Assembly (NCBI RefSeq): GCF_013408745.1
Contig: NZ_JACCBJ010000001.1
Coordinates: forward strand, 1,240,001-1,304,000
Length of the DNA: 64,000 nt
Direction of reading: 5' to 3'
DNA from: Leifsonia soli
Lineage (GTDB): Bacteria > Actinomycetota > Actinomycetes > Actinomycetales > Microbacteriaceae
Shown here: positions 42,269 through 52,212 of the stretch, in pieces
Layout: each line of letters starts with the position of its first letter
How positions within the stretch are numbered: position 1 is the first letter of the stretch
The notes under the pieces: generated by a model
Told to the model about the DNA's origin: nothing
The model's database searches: none
What the model saw: only the letters and a program-made list of their open reading frames with translations
Translations under genes and position numbers: made by a program

Positions 42269-43579
42269 ATGGACGGACACGGCATCACCGGCGCCACGGC
42301 GTCGGAGATCGCGGCGAGCGTTCGCGCGCTGCACGAACGCGGCGCGCTGCGCCGCGGCGACGCCCTGCCGCCGGTGCGGGAGCTCGCCGCCCAGCTGCAG
42401 GTCAACCGCAACACCGCCGTCGCCGCGTACCGCCTGCTCGCGCAGGCCGGCGTCGTCACGGCCCGCGGCCGGGCCGGCACCGTCATCGCCGGCGTCGAAG
42501 CGGTCGCCCAGGAGGGCTACGCGGCGGACAGCGTCCTCCGCGACATCGGGACGGGCAACCCGGACCCGCAGCGCATCCCCGCGCCGTCCGCCGCCCTCGC
42601 CGGCGCCATCGGCCGGCCCGTCCTCTACGGCGAGCCCGTCATCGACCCCGCCCTCGAGGAGCGCGCCCTCGCCTGGGTGCGCGACGACCTCCCCGACCAG
42701 CCGCTGCGCATCACCGTGACCAACGGCGCGGTGGATGCGGTCGAGCGTCTGCTCGCCCAGGCGCTGCTGCGCGACGACGCTGTCGCTCTCGAAGACCCGT
42801 GCTTCCTGGCGAGCATCCACACCGTCCGGCTCGGCGGGTACCGGGCCGTCCCCGTGGCGGTGGACGCGGAGGGCATGACCGTGGACGGCCTGCGCGCCTC
42901 GCTCGCCGCCGGAGTCCGTGCGGTCATCTGCACGCCGCGGGCGCAGAATCCCACCGGAGCGACCCTCTCCCCCGCGCGCGCCGCCGAGCTGCGCGCGGTG
43001 CTGGCCGACCATCCCTACGTGCTCGTCATCGAGGACGACCACTTCTCCATGCTGTCGCAGCGCCGCTACGAGACGCTGATCGGGCCCGGTCACCGGCGGT
43101 TCGCCCTCATCCGCTCCGTGTCGAAGTTCCTCGGGCCGGACATGTGCCTCGCCGTCGCCGCCACGGACCCGGAGACGGCCGAGCGCCTGGCCTTCCGGTT
43201 GAGCCCCGGCACGACGTGGGTCAGCCACATCCTGCAACGCCTCGTGCTCGCCCAGCTGACCGACGAGACCGCCCTCGCCGAGATCGCCGCCGCCGGGCGC
43301 CACTACGCCGAGCGGAACAGCGCCTTCGCGGCGCGACTGACCGCCCGCGGGCTCCCCGCCGAGGCGGCCGACGGCCTCAACCTGTGGGTCGAGCTTCCCG
43401 TGCCCGCGCGATCGGTGGCGGAGCGCCTCATGCGACGCGGGTGGCTGGCCCGAACGGGCGACGAGTTCCAGCTGGCCGAGCATCCCGCGCCGTCCCATCA
43501 CCTCCGTCTCACGGTGCACGACCTCACCGACGAGGAGAGCGCTCGGCTCATCGACGACCTGGTGGACGCGGCGCGCTGA
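42269..43579 (+). CDS. pdxR: MocR/PdxR-type regulator: GntR HTH fused to aminotransferase fold
   Basis: Probable PLP-sensing activator of pdxST. 436 residues. GntR-type winged helix (1-75: [32 protein letters not shown]) and a class I aminotransferase fold (about 95-436) with [35 protein letters not shown] and the PLP lysine SVSKFLGPD (K286). Divergent from pdxS with a 104-bp gap, followed 28 nt later by pdxY, so context and domain architecture agree. Symbol assigned by context; not all MocR proteins regulate B6 genes. Confidence 0.88.
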   Translation: MDGHGITGATASEIAASVRALHERGALRRGDALPPVRELAAQLQVNRNTAVAAYRLLAQAGVVTARGRAGTVIAGVEAVAQEGYAADSVLRDIGTGNPDPQRIPAPSAALAGAIGRPVLYGEPVIDPALEERALAWVRDDLPDQPLRITVTNGAVDAVERLLAQALLRDDAVALEDPCFLASIHTVRLGGYRAVPVAVDAEGMTVDGLRASLAAGVRAVICTPRAQNPTGATLSPARAAELRAVLADHPYVLVIEDDHFSMLSQRRYETLIGPGHRRFALIRSVSKFLGPDMCLAVAATDPETAERLAFRLSPGTTWVSHILQRLVLAQLTDETALAEIAAAGRHYAERNSAFAARLTARGLPAEAADGLNLWVELPVPARSVAERLMRRGWLARTGDEFQLAEHPAPSHHLRLTVHDLTDEESARLIDDLVDAAR

Positions 43580-43607
43580 GCCCGGCACGGGATGAGAGGA
43601 TCGAGGG

Positions 43608-44459
43608 ATGAAGATCCTCTCGATCCAGTCCGCGGTCGCCTACGGTCACGTCGGCAACTCCGCCGCCGTCTTCCCGCTGCAGCGCATCGGCGTCGAGGTC
43701 CTGCCGGTCTACACCGTGAACTTCTCCAACCACACCGGCTACGGCGCGTGGCGCGGACCGCTCATCTCCCCCGACGACGTGCGCGAGGTGATCACCGGCA
43801 TCGAGGAGCGCGGCGTGCTCGGTCAGATCGACGCCGTCCTCTCCGGGTACCAGGGCAGCGAGGGCATCGGCGACGTCATCATCGACGCGGTCGCCCGCGT
43901 GAAGGCCGCCAACCCGGACGCCGTCTACGCCTGCGACCCGGTGATGGGCAACGCGAAGTCCGGCTGCTTCGTCGCCCCGGCCATCCCGGTGCTGCTGCGC
44001 GAGCGCGTCGTCCCCGTCGCCGACATCATCACGCCCAACCAGTTCGAGCTGGGGTTCCTCACCGAGACGTCGCCCGACACGCTCGAGTCGACGCTGGAGT
44101 CGGTGGATGCGGCGCGCGCGATGGGTCCGAAGACGGTCCTGGTCACCAGCGTCGAGCGGCCGGATGCACCGGCCAACACCATCGAGATGCTCGCGGTCGA
44201 CGACGCCGGCGCGTGGATCGTGCAGACCCCGCGCCTCCCGATGAAGGCGAACGGCTCGGGCGACGTGACGGCGGCGCTGTTCACGGCGCACTACGTGCGG
44301 ACCGGGGACGCCGAGCTCGCGCTGCGGAAGACGGTGTCGAGCGTGTTCGACCTGCTCACCCGGACCCTGGAGTCGGGAGAACGCGAGCTGCAGCTGGTCG
44401 AGTCGCAGGACTCCTACGCGAACCCGCGCGAGCAATTCGCGGTCACCCGCGTGCGCTGA
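43608..44459 (+). CDS. pdxY: Pyridoxal/pyridoxamine kinase PdxY
   Basis: Salvage kinase making PLP from pyridoxal. 283 residues, ribokinase-like fold: ILSIQSAVAYGHVGNSAAVFPLQ, GYQGSEGIGDVI, YACDPVMGNAKSGCFV, TPNQFELGFLT, and the catalytic KANGSGDVTAALF. ATG 43608 follows GAGAGGATCGAGGG. With pdxS/pdxT it gives both de novo and salvage B6 routes under one divergent promoter region. Confidence 0.95.
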   Translation: MKILSIQSAVAYGHVGNSAAVFPLQRIGVEVLPVYTVNFSNHTGYGAWRGPLISPDDVREVITGIEERGVLGQIDAVLSGYQGSEGIGDVIIDAVARVKAANPDAVYACDPVMGNAKSGCFVAPAIPVLLRERVVPVADIITPNQFELGFLTETSPDTLESTLESVDAARAMGPKTVLVTSVERPDAPANTIEMLAVDDAGAWIVQTPRLPMKANGSGDVTAALFTAHYVRTGDAELALRKTVSSVFDLLTRTLESGERELQLVESQDSYANPREQFAVTRVR

Positions 44460-44474
44460 CCCTCCTTCCACACC

Positions 44475-44535
44475 ATCAGCTCCTGAGTTTTTCCGCCGAA
44501 TCGTCGCGAATCGGGCGAAAAACTCAGGAGCTGAT
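44475..44535. repeat. Palindromic element copy 3; likely two-way terminator between pdxY and HIT
   Basis: Perfect 19-bp arms ATCAGCTCCTGAGTTTTTC (44475-44493) and GAAAAACTCAGGAGCTGAT (44517-44535) around 23 nt, lying between the pdxY stop (44459) and the HIT stop (44538). On each strand a GC-rich stem runs into a T tract, so it could end transcripts from both sides. The core (44481-44529) is 49 nt, one base shorter than the priA and pyrF copies. Confidence 0.8.
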
Positions 44536-44537
44536 CG

Positions 44538-45182
44538 CTAGGCGGGACGCGGCCAGGCGTCGGCGATCGCGGTGCGGACCTCGCCGAGCAGCTGAGGGAG
44601 CGCCTTCGTCTTGGCGATGATGGGCAGGAAGTTCGCATCCTGAGCCCACCGCGGAACCACGTGCTGGTGCAGGTGCGCCGCGATCCCGGCGCCGGCGACC
44701 TCGCCCTGGTTCATGCCGATGTTGAACCCGTCGTTCTTCGACACCTCGCGGATGACGCGCATCGCCGTCTGGGTGAGGCTGCCGATCTCGGCGACCTCCT
44801 CCGGCGTCGCCTCGTCGTACGTGGCGATGTGGCGGTACGGGCAGACCAGGAGGTGGCCGCTGTTGTACGGGAAGAGGTTCAGCAGCGCGTACGCGTGCGT
44901 CCCGCGCGCGACGATCAGCGCATCCTCGTCGCTCATGCTCGGTGCGACGCAGAACGGGCAGTCGTCCTTGCCGGGCTGCTGGCCGTGCTGGATGTAGACC
45001 ATCCGGTGCGGTGTCCACAGCCGCTGGAACTCGTCCGGCACGCCGACGAGGTACGACGGGTCGTCGACGCGGACGCGCTCGGCGTCGACGCTGTCCCGGA
45101 TCGCGCCGTCCGGCACAGGACCCTCGCCGTTCAGCCCCTCGTCGTCCTGACTCCCGTACGAGTCGAGGTTCAGTCGTGCCAT
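44538..45182 (-). CDS. HIT-family nucleotide hydrolase (AP4A phosphorylase-like)
   Basis: 214 residues. N-terminal extension, then a zinc-type CPFC (75-78), [20 protein letters not shown], and the catalytic [10 protein letters not shown] (His 170, 172, 174). Mycobacterial homologues next to thrS are called Ap4A phosphorylases. ATG 45182 overlaps the thrS stop by 13 nt. In many actinobacteria pgsA and PIM-synthesis genes follow; here a hairpin repeat and the convergent pdxY follow instead. Confidence 0.9.
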   Translation of the reverse strand: MARLNLDSYGSQDDEGLNGEGPVPDGAIRDSVDAERVRVDDPSYLVGVPDEFQRLWTPHRMVYIQHGQQPGKDDCPFCVAPSMSDEDALIVARGTHAYALLNLFPYNSGHLLVCPYRHIATYDEATPEEVAEIGSLTQTAMRVIREVSKNDGFNIGMNQGEVAGAGIAAHLHQHVVPRWAQDANFLPIIAKTKALPQLLGEVRTAIADAWPRPA

Positions 45183-47152
45183 GCCGTGTCGACCAGCTCG
45201 TGCGAGCGGATGCTCTCGACGATCCGCTCGATCGCCTCGTCGACGGTCACGCCGTTGCGCTGCGTGCCGTCGCGGAACCGGAAGCTGACCGTGCCGGCCG
45301 ACGCGTCCTCTTCTCCGACGATCAGCTGGAAGGGGACCTTCGCCTTGGTGTGGGTGCGGATCTTCTTCTGCATGCGGTCGTCGGAATGGTCGACCTCGGC
45401 GCGGACGCCGCGTGCGCGGAGCCGGGAGATCACGTCGTCGAGGAACGGCGCGTACTGGTCGGCGACAGGGATGCCCACGACCTGCACCGGCGACAGCCAC
45501 ACCGGGAACGCCCCGGCGTAGTGCTCCAGCAGGATCGCGAAGAACCGCTCGATCGAGCCGAGCAGCGCCCGGTGGATCATGGCCGGCTGCTTGCGCGTTC
45601 CGTCCGCCGCGTTGTACTCCAGCTCGAACAGCTCCGGCTGGTTGAAGTCCAGCTGGACGGTCGAGAGTTGCCAGGTGCGGCCGATCGCGTCGCGCGCCTG
45701 CACCGAGATCTTCGGTCCGTAGAACGCCGCTCCGCCCGGATCGTCCACCAGCTCCAGACCGGACTCGATCGCGACCTCGCGCAGGGTCTCCGTCGCGGTC
45801 TCCCAGCTCTCGTCGCTTCCGACGTACTTGTCCGGGTCCTTTGTGGAGAGCTCCAGGTAGAAGTCGGTGAGCCCATAGCCGCGCAGGGTCTCGAGCACGA
45901 ACTCGAGCTGACGGGCGACCTCGTCCTTGATCTGGTCTTCTGTCACGTAGATGTGGGCGTCGTCCTGGGTGAGCCCGCGGACGCGCGTCAGACCGGACAG
46001 GGTGCCCGACTTCTCGTACCGGTACACCGTGCCGAACTCGGCGAAGCGGAGCGGGAGCTCGCGGTAGCTGCGGCCGCGCGCACGGAAGATCAGGTTGTGC
46101 ATCGGGCAGTTCATGGGCTTCAGGTAGTAGTCCTGGCCCTGCCGGGTGATGTTTCCGTCCGCGTCGCGCTCCTCGTCGAGGTGCATCGGCGGGAACATGC
46201 CCTCCTTGTACCAGTTGAGGTGCTGGCTGGTCTCGAAGAGGTGCGCCTTGGTGATGTGCGGCGTGTTGACGAGCTCATAGCCGTTGGCGATGAGCCGGTC
46301 GCGCATGTAGTCCTCGATCTCCTTGCGGATGATCCCGCCCTTCGGGTGGAACACCGCCAGGCCCGAGCCGATCTCCTCGGGGAAGCTGAACAGGTCCATC
46401 TCGGCGCCGAGCTTGCGGTGGTCGCGCTTGGCGGCCTCCTCCATCCGCGTCTGGTAGGCGCGCAGCTCCTCTTTGCTCGCCCACGCGGTGCCGTAGATGC
46501 GCTGCAGCTGCTTGTTCTTCTCGTTGCCGCGCCAGTAGGCGGCCGCGACGCGGGTCAGCGCCCAGCCGTTGCCGATCATGCGCGTGTTCGGGAGGTGCGG
46601 GCCGCGGCAGAGGTCCTTCCAGACCGTCTCCCCCGTCTTCGGGTCGACGTTGTCGTAGATGGTGAGCTCGCCGGAGCCGACCTCCACGGACTCGCTCTCG
46701 TCGAAGGCGGCGGTGTCGCCGTGCTGCACTCCGCCCTTGAGGCCGATGAGCTCCAGCTTGTACGGCTCGCCGGCGAGCTCTGCGCGCGCCTCCTCGTCGG
46801 TGACGACGCGGCGGACGAACCGCTGGCCCGCACGCTGGATGCGCGACATCTCCTTCTCGAGGGCCTTGAGGTCCTCCGGGGTGAACGCCTCGAGCACGTC
46901 GAAGTCGTAGTAGAAGCCGTCCGTGATGGGCGGCCCGATGCCGAGCTTCGCCTCCGGGTTGACGGCCTGCACGGCCTGCGCGAGGACGTGCGCCGTCGAG
47001 TGGCGCAGGATGCTGAGGCCGTCGGGCGAGTCGATGGTGACCGGCTCGACCTCGTCGGTCGTCGTGACGGTGGTCGCGAGGTCCTTCAGCTCACCGTTGA
47101 CGCGCATCGCGACAACGGAACGGTCGGTGAAGAGCTCGAAGCCGTCGGCCAC
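45170..47152 (-). CDS. thrS: Threonyl-tRNA synthetase
   Basis: Charges tRNA-Thr. 660 residues from GTG 47152, preceded by AAGGAG; an upstream open frame is unconserved. A short TGS-like N-terminus, editing-domain histidines in [11 protein letters not shown], the class II core ([49 protein letters not shown]) and the anticodon-binding domain with [16 protein letters not shown] candidate -10 (TAGAGT, minus 47199-47194) lies 42 nt upstream; no T-box was found. Confidence 0.97.
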   Translation of the reverse strand: MADGFELFTDRSVVAMRVNGELKDLATTVTTTDEVEPVTIDSPDGLSILRHSTAHVLAQAVQAVNPEAKLGIGPPITDGFYYDFDVLEAFTPEDLKALEKEMSRIQRAGQRFVRRVVTDEEARAELAGEPYKLELIGLKGGVQHGDTAAFDESESVEVGSGELTIYDNVDPKTGETVWKDLCRGPHLPNTRMIGNGWALTRVAAAYWRGNEKNKQLQRIYGTAWASKEELRAYQTRMEEAAKRDHRKLGAEMDLFSFPEEIGSGLAVFHPKGGIIRKEIEDYMRDRLIANGYELVNTPHITKAHLFETSQHLNWYKEGMFPPMHLDEERDADGNITRQGQDYYLKPMNCPMHNLIFRARGRSYRELPLRFAEFGTVYRYEKSGTLSGLTRVRGLTQDDAHIYVTEDQIKDEVARQLEFVLETLRGYGLTDFYLELSTKDPDKYVGSDESWETATETLREVAIESGLELVDDPGGAAFYGPKISVQARDAIGRTWQLSTVQLDFNQPELFELEYNAADGTRKQPAMIHRALLGSIERFFAILLEHYAGAFPVWLSPVQVVGIPVADQYAPFLDDVISRLRARGVRAEVDHSDDRMQKKIRTHTKAKVPFQLIVGEEDASAGTVSFRFRDGTQRNGVTVDEAIERIVESIRSHELVDTAWHD

Positions 47153-47364
47153 CTGTCCACTCCTTGTTCGTGGGTCGTTTGGGGAACCCTCCAACTCTAG
47201 CCGGACCGGGGATGCCGGTCGGCGCGGGTGGCGATGGCTCGGCGACCTGCCGGCGCCGGCCCGGCGACGGGACATCATCCGAGCGACCGATGAGCGGCGG
47301 GTGTGAGCCTCGGTAGGGTGACGCCATCGGCGGCCCCACCGTCGGACGAGACGAGCTCTACCGC

Positions 47365-47562
47365 ATGGGACCGGCACTGCAGCTCGCCGTCGCCGGCGCT
47401 GTGCTGCCGTTCGGGGTCGCCGTGCTGCTGGCCTCCCTGGTGGGGCTCGCGGCGCCGCGACGCGCGTGGGTGGTGCCGGCCTTCGGGATCTGCACCAGCG
47501 TCGTCTTCTGCGCCGCGGCGATGCTCTTCCTCCACACGCCGGCTCCCCTCCCCGGGGGATGA
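47365..47562 (+). CDS. Small hydrophobic membrane protein
   Basis: 65 residues, two predicted membrane helices (about 6-28 and 37-55) and no recognised family. It is preceded 45 nt upstream by TAGGGT (47314-47319), a plausible -10, and lies in the divergent space beyond thrS. No obvious ribosome site. Could be genuine or a chance frame; codon pattern is ordinary for the window. Confidence 0.45.
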   Translation: MGPALQLAVAGAVLPFGVAVLLASLVGLAAPRRAWVVPAFGICTSVVFCAAAMLFLHTPAPLPGG

Positions 47563-47584
47563 CGGCCGGCGCGGCATGGGACGC

Positions 47585-48658
47585 CTACGCGCTGAGTCGG
47601 GGGTAGTCCGTGTATCCCTCCGCGCCGTCCCCGTAGAACGTGACCGGGTCGGGCCGGTTCTCGGGGTGCTCGCCCTTCCACCGCTCCACGAGGTCCGGGT
47701 TGGCGATCACGAGGCGCCCGACGGCGACCGCGTCCGCGTGCGCGTCCTCGACCAGCGTGACTGCCTCGTCGCGGGTCGTGACGGAGCCGAATCCGCTGTT
47801 CACGATGAACGGGCCGCCGAAGCGCTCGCGCAGGTCCTGCACCAGAGCGCCGGTCGGCTCGCTGTGGAGCACGCTGACATACGCCAGCCCGAGCGGCGCG
47901 ATCCCGTCGACGACGGCCCGGTAGGTGGCGGTGGCGTCGGCGAGATCGGTCTCGACCACATCCTGGATGTTGTGCATCGGCGACAGGCGGATGCCCACCC
48001 GCCCGGCGCCGACAGCGGCGGCGATCGCGCTGGTCACCTCGACCGCGAACCGGGCGCGCGTCTCCGGGGAACCGCCGTACCCGTCGTCGCGGACGTTCGA
48101 CACCGGCGAGAGGAACTGGTGCAGCAGGTAGCCGTTGGCGCCGTGCACCTCGACCCCGTCGAAACCGGCCGCGATGGCGTTCTCCGCCGCGGCGACGAAC
48201 TCGGCGCGGACCGTCGCGAGCTCCTCGGCGGTGAGCGCGTGGGGAACCGGGTAGGCGACCTTCCCCATCGGCGTGCGCGCCTCCCCTTCGATCGCGACAG
48301 CGCTCGGTGCGACGATGCGCTCCGTGCCGGTGATCAGGGGATGCGAGACCCGGCCGCCGTGCATCAGCTGCATGACGATGCGGCCGCCCTCGGCGTGGAC
48401 CGCGTCCGCGACCGCGCGCCAGCCGGCGATCTGCGCCTCCGTGACGATGCCCGGCTGGCCCGGGTAGGCACGGGATTCGTGGCTCGGATAGGTGCCCTCG
48501 GAGATGATCAGACCGACGCTCGCCCGCTGCGCGTAGTGCTCCGCCACCAACGGCCCGGGGATGCCGGCCTCGCCTGAGCGCGTTCGCGTGAGCGGCGCCA
48601 TCACGACGCGGTTGGGAAGGTGGAGGTCGCCGAGCGAGACGGGAGAGAACAGATCCAT
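47585..48658 (-). CDS. Old Yellow Enzyme-family NADH:flavin oxidoreductase
   Basis: FMN ene-reductase acting on activated alkenes; natural substrate unknown. 357 residues from ATG 48658. Conserved: LFSPVSLGDLHLPNRVVMAPLTRTR, LMHGGRVSHP, EVHGANGYLLHQFLSP, DGYGGSPETRARF, VGIRLSP, and GRLVIANPDLVERW, as in bacterial OYE/NemA proteins. Stand-alone, divergent from a GNAT gene across a 190-bp gap that shows no further gene. Confidence 0.93.
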   Translation of the reverse strand: MDLFSPVSLGDLHLPNRVVMAPLTRTRSGEAGIPGPLVAEHYAQRASVGLIISEGTYPSHESRAYPGQPGIVTEAQIAGWRAVADAVHAEGGRIVMQLMHGGRVSHPLITGTERIVAPSAVAIEGEARTPMGKVAYPVPHALTAEELATVRAEFVAAAENAIAAGFDGVEVHGANGYLLHQFLSPVSNVRDDGYGGSPETRARFAVEVTSAIAAAVGAGRVGIRLSPMHNIQDVVETDLADATATYRAVVDGIAPLGLAYVSVLHSEPTGALVQDLRERFGGPFIVNSGFGSVTTRDEAVTLVEDAHADAVAVGRLVIANPDLVERWKGEHPENRPDPVTFYGDGAEGYTDYPRLSA

Positions 48659-48848
48659 CGAGGGGGATGCCTTTCGGTGTTCGGATGCCGTGCGGCCGGT
48701 CGGGGCCGCGGGCGCAGCGCTGTCGGAGCGCAACCTCGACGGTAACGGGCTGCGCCCGCGTCGTATTCCGTCGAGGCGTGGATGCTGCGGCCTCTGGCGC
48801 GCCGGAATCGAGGTCGGCACACTGGAGGAGGTCGGGTGAAAGGGGGCG

Positions 48849-49466
48849 ATGAGCGTGACGGCTGAGCATGTGATCAAGCCGCTGACCCTGGAGACCTTCC
48901 CGGGGTGGCTGGCGCTCGCGGAGAAGCACAACGGCGTCTGGGGCGGGTGCTACTGCTCGTACTTCCACGGAGATACGGCGGACACCGTGAAACGCGAGTA
49001 CGACGGCCCGACCTTCAAGCGGCGGCTCGTGGCGGAGGGCGTCGCTCATGCCGCGCTCGTCTTCGAGGGTGACGATGCGATCGCCTGGTGCGAGTACGGG
49101 AGTCCCGCCGAACTGCCGAACATCTACCACCGCAGGCAGTACGACGCGGGCGAGACGCGGCCTGCTCCGTGGCGCATCACGTGCTTCTTCGTCGACCGCG
49201 ACAACCGCCGCGAAGGGGTGGCGCGGGAGGCGCTGGACGGGGCGCTCGACCTGATCAGGCAGGCCGGCGGAGGCGAGGTGGTCTCGTTCCCGAACGAACT
49301 CGTCCCCGGAAAGAGGACATCGTCGTCGTTTCTCCACAACGGCACGAGGACGATGTTCGAGAAGGCCGGATTCACCTTCGAGCGTCATATCGGGAAGAGC
49401 AAGACGGTGATGCGCATCACGGTCCCGCCACCCGACGGACGCGCGACTGTCGATCCGGCCCGGTGA
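48849..49466 (+). CDS. GNAT-family N-acetyltransferase
   Basis: 205 residues. The centre (RITCFFVDRDNRREGVAREALDGALDLI) has the R/Q-x-x-G-x-A acetyl-CoA loop pattern of GNATs; the C-terminus has MFEKAGFTFERHIGKSKTVMRI. An unusual aromatic/cysteine-rich start (WGGCYCSYFHGD) could bind metal or substrate. Ends 3 nt before the convergent WS/DGAT gene. Substrate unknown. Confidence 0.82.
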   Translation: MSVTAEHVIKPLTLETFPGWLALAEKHNGVWGGCYCSYFHGDTADTVKREYDGPTFKRRLVAEGVAHAALVFEGDDAIAWCEYGSPAELPNIYHRRQYDAGETRPAPWRITCFFVDRDNRREGVAREALDGALDLIRQAGGGEVVSFPNELVPGKRTSSSFLHNGTRTMFEKAGFTFERHIGKSKTVMRITVPPPDGRATVDPAR

Positions 49467-49469
49467 TCG

Positions 49470-50792
49470 CTAGCCTGTGCGCTCCGCCTGCCTTTCGCCC
49501 TGCGCGGCGATGCGGTCGAGCGCGTCCGCCATGGCATCGGCGAGCACCCGGGCCGGCGGCACGTGCTCTCCGTCCGTCTGCACGCTGACGCGGAAACGGC
49601 CGGCGTAGGACACGGCGAGCGCGCCGACCCGGACGTTGCCGGACAGCAGTGCCAGCGGCCAGGCAGCGGCCAGGTCCGCCCCGGCCAGTCGGAGGGCGTG
49701 CGCAGGTCCTGTCAGCTCGGACGCGATCGCCGCGACGGCCCGCTGCCGGCGAGCGAAGCGCATGAGGAACCGCGCGGCGCGGGGGCTCCGCATCAACCGG
49801 AACGTCCCGACGGCCCGCGCCCTGGCCTTCTCGGAGCGCGTCACGGCTGCCACCCGGGCGACGGAACCGTCGGAGCGGGGATCGCCCTGTGCACTGCCGA
49901 CCGGGATCTCGACCAGCATGACACCGGTCGCGTTCCCCGCGCCCGCGGACCGGGCAAGGCGCACGGGGCTCGAGACCGGGAGCGTGGCGGGCGGCACCTC
50001 CCCCGCGGCGACGAGCATCGCGCGGATGCCACGGCCGAACGCGGCGAGGAAGGCGTCGTTGATCGTGCCGCCGAGTCGTCGGGCGCCCTCGTGCAGGGAC
50101 GCGAGGTCGACCTCCAGGAACGCGACGTCGCGTGTCGCACCGAGCGGGCCCAGCAGGACCTTCGAGTGGACGCGACGGCGGAAGACCGCGAGCGTCTGGT
50201 CCACCAGGTCCCCCAGCCGGAGGACGAACGGCCTCCGACCCGGCGCAGCGGGATCCGCCGGCCCGGGGCCGGCCGCGACGGGTGTCTCCGCCGGAAGCGG
50301 GTCGGACAGGGCGGCGACCACTGCCTCGGCCCCCAGGCCGTCGGCGACCGCGTGGTGCAGGCGGAACAGCATCCCGCACCGGTCCCCAGCCACGCGGGGC
50401 ACGAGCAGCACCTCCCAGAGCGGGCGTCGGGTGTCGAGCGGAGTCATGACGACCCGGGCGCACGTCCGCTCGAGCGCGGTGGACGCGTCCCCGTCCGCGG
50501 TGGGAGGTTCCGGCCGGATCACGCGGATGTGCTGCGCCAGGTCCGGATCGACCGACCGCCACCTCCATTCGCCGCCGGATTCGACGGGCACCCGGTGCAG
50601 GGCCGCCAACCGCTCGACCCGCGGCGCGAGTACCTCGCGGAGTGCGTCGACATCGGGGTCGCCTGTGCCGTCCACGAAACCGCCGGGAGCGAGGAGGCCG
50701 ACCAGCGTGACGACGTTGGGCTGGCCCTGCTCCACGGTGAAGTTGGCCGCATCCACCGCCGCCATCGGCGTCGCCGCTCGAACGGTTTTCAT
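49470..50792 (-). CDS. WS/DGAT-family O-acyltransferase
   Basis: Wax ester synthase/diacylglycerol acyltransferase relative: moves a fatty acyl group from CoA to an alcohol or diacylglycerol. 440 residues; the catalytic HHAVADG (146-152) sits in LFRLHHAVADGLGAEAV, and the conserved NDAFLAAFGRGIR and LSGNVRVGALAVSYAGRFRVSVQTD segments follow. Alone here, with no lipid genes beside it. An 84-bp divergent gap separates it from the GyrI-like gene. Confidence 0.85.
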   Translation of the reverse strand: MKTVRAATPMAAVDAANFTVEQGQPNVVTLVGLLAPGGFVDGTGDPDVDALREVLAPRVERLAALHRVPVESGGEWRWRSVDPDLAQHIRVIRPEPPTADGDASTALERTCARVVMTPLDTRRPLWEVLLVPRVAGDRCGMLFRLHHAVADGLGAEAVVAALSDPLPAETPVAAGPGPADPAAPGRRPFVLRLGDLVDQTLAVFRRRVHSKVLLGPLGATRDVAFLEVDLASLHEGARRLGGTINDAFLAAFGRGIRAMLVAAGEVPPATLPVSSPVRLARSAGAGNATGVMLVEIPVGSAQGDPRSDGSVARVAAVTRSEKARARAVGTFRLMRSPRAARFLMRFARRQRAVAAIASELTGPAHALRLAGADLAAAWPLALLSGNVRVGALAVSYAGRFRVSVQTDGEHVPPARVLADAMADALDRIAAQGERQAERTG

Positions 50793-50876
50793 GGCCTCAC
50801 GCTACGGCGGCCGAGGCGCACGCCGCCGGGACGTTCGACCCTCGCCGGGCGGCACCGCCCCATTCATCATTGCCGC

Positions 50877-51335
50877 ATGACCGAGATCGCCATCGTCCAG
50901 CATTCGGAGCAGCCGACCGCCGTCGTGCACGAGCGCGTCCCCCTCGCCGACCTCCCCGCGTTCTTCGCCCGGGCGTTCCAGGAGACCGCCGCGGCGCTGC
51001 AGGCCCAGGGGCGGCATCCGGCGGGGCCTCCGTTCGGCAAGTACTCCGGGATGCCCACCGACACCGTCGACGTCGAGGCGGGCTTCCCCGTGTCCGCACC
51101 GATCACGGCATCGGGTGACGTCGTGCCCGGCACGCTGCCCGGCGGCCGGGTGGTCGAGGCCACGCACATCGGACCGTACGACACGATCCAGCAGACCTAC
51201 GACGAGATCCAGCGATTCGTCGCCGACGCAGGCCTGACTCCCGGCGAGGTCATGTGGGAGTGCTACCTGAGCGATCCGCAGAGCCAGCCCGATCCGTCCA
51301 CCTGGAGGACGACGATCTGCTGGTCCGTGGCCTGA
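50877..51335 (+). CDS. GyrI-like small-molecule-binding protein
   Basis: 152 residues. The pattern EIAIVQHSEQPTAVVHERVP, PFGKYSG, DVEAGFPVSAPITASGDVVPGTLPGGRVVEATHIGPYDTI and a closing ECYLSDPQSQPDPSTWRTTICWSV is that of stand-alone GyrI/AraC effector-binding domains, which bind ligands or drugs. No DNA-binding part is fused. Convergent with the BON-domain gene. Confidence 0.85.
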   Translation: MTEIAIVQHSEQPTAVVHERVPLADLPAFFARAFQETAAALQAQGRHPAGPPFGKYSGMPTDTVDVEAGFPVSAPITASGDVVPGTLPGGRVVEATHIGPYDTIQQTYDEIQRFVADAGLTPGEVMWECYLSDPQSQPDPSTWRTTICWSVA

Positions 51336-51378
51336 CGTCTCGGGTGCTGAGACGGCTGCGGCTTCGGGCGGGAGCGCG

Positions 51379-52065
51379 TCAGCCGCGCCCCAGGTCGACG
51401 ACGAGCAGGTTGTGCACCCGGGTGACGTTCGGGGACGACCACGCCGAGAGCTCCGCCTCGTGCTTCTCGATCCACGACCGCACGGTGCCTTTCAGGGTCA
51501 GCTCGGTGCCGTCGACGGTGACCACGATGTTGCGGGCGTCGAGCGCGGCGTTGCGGATGATCGCCTCGCGCACCCGATGGGTGACGTCTTCGGCGTCCGG
51601 CCGTCCGGTGAGCTGGATGCGGTCGACGACGGCATGGACGCCGTCGATGCGCCGGACCGCCTTGACCGCGGCCGTCCGCTGGTAGTTCCAGTCCACGAGC
51701 CCGCTCAGCGTCACCGTGTGGTCCATGACCTCCAGGTGGATCCTCTCCTCCGGGATGCCGGACGTCCAGCGCAGGACGTCGTTCACCGCCTTCGCCAGTT
51801 CGAGCCCCTCCGGCTCGCCTCCGAGCGCTCGCACGCGGAGTTCGTCGTTGACGGCGAGCACGCCCGCGACGCGCTGCGCGGCCATCACGGCCGCAGCGCG
51901 CTGGCTGAGCGACGGGACCTCGCCGCTGAGGGTGACGATGCCGCCGTCGACCGCGACCCCGATGTGCGCCGGCTCGTCGATGCCGGGCTGCCAGCCGAGT
52001 TCGGACTGGACGTCGTGACGGACCTTCAGGTCCGCGGCTGCATGCGTGCCGGTGGTGGTGTCCAT
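51379..52065 (-). CDS. Protein with three BON domains
   Basis: 228 residues from ATG 52065, without signal peptide or membrane helix. Three BON units (about 10-85, 90-150, 155-228), each with the V..G.V.L.G.V pattern (DGGIVTLSGEVPS; MDHTVTLSGLVDWNYQR; DGTELTLKGTVRSW). BON modules bind membranes or hydrophobic ligands and are linked to osmotic or envelope stress in other bacteria. It lies downstream of hsp20 on the same strand, which hints at a stress role. Confidence 0.85.
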   Translation of the reverse strand: MDTTTGTHAAADLKVRHDVQSELGWQPGIDEPAHIGVAVDGGIVTLSGEVPSLSQRAAAVMAAQRVAGVLAVNDELRVRALGGEPEGLELAKAVNDVLRWTSGIPEERIHLEVMDHTVTLSGLVDWNYQRTAAVKAVRRIDGVHAVVDRIQLTGRPDAEDVTHRVREAIIRNAALDARNIVVTVDGTELTLKGTVRSWIEKHEAELSAWSSPNVTRVHNLLVVDLGRG

Positions 52066-52212
52066 GCCGACATGGTGCCGCCGTGCCGTTGCCGGCAGGA
52101 GGGGCGAAGGTCCCGTGACGCCCGGAACGTCCCGCCGGCGAACGCGTGCCGCGCTGCTCCCCCGGAGCACCGCGGCACGCCTGGTCGGGATTCGAGCCTC
52201 CCGGCCGTCCCC

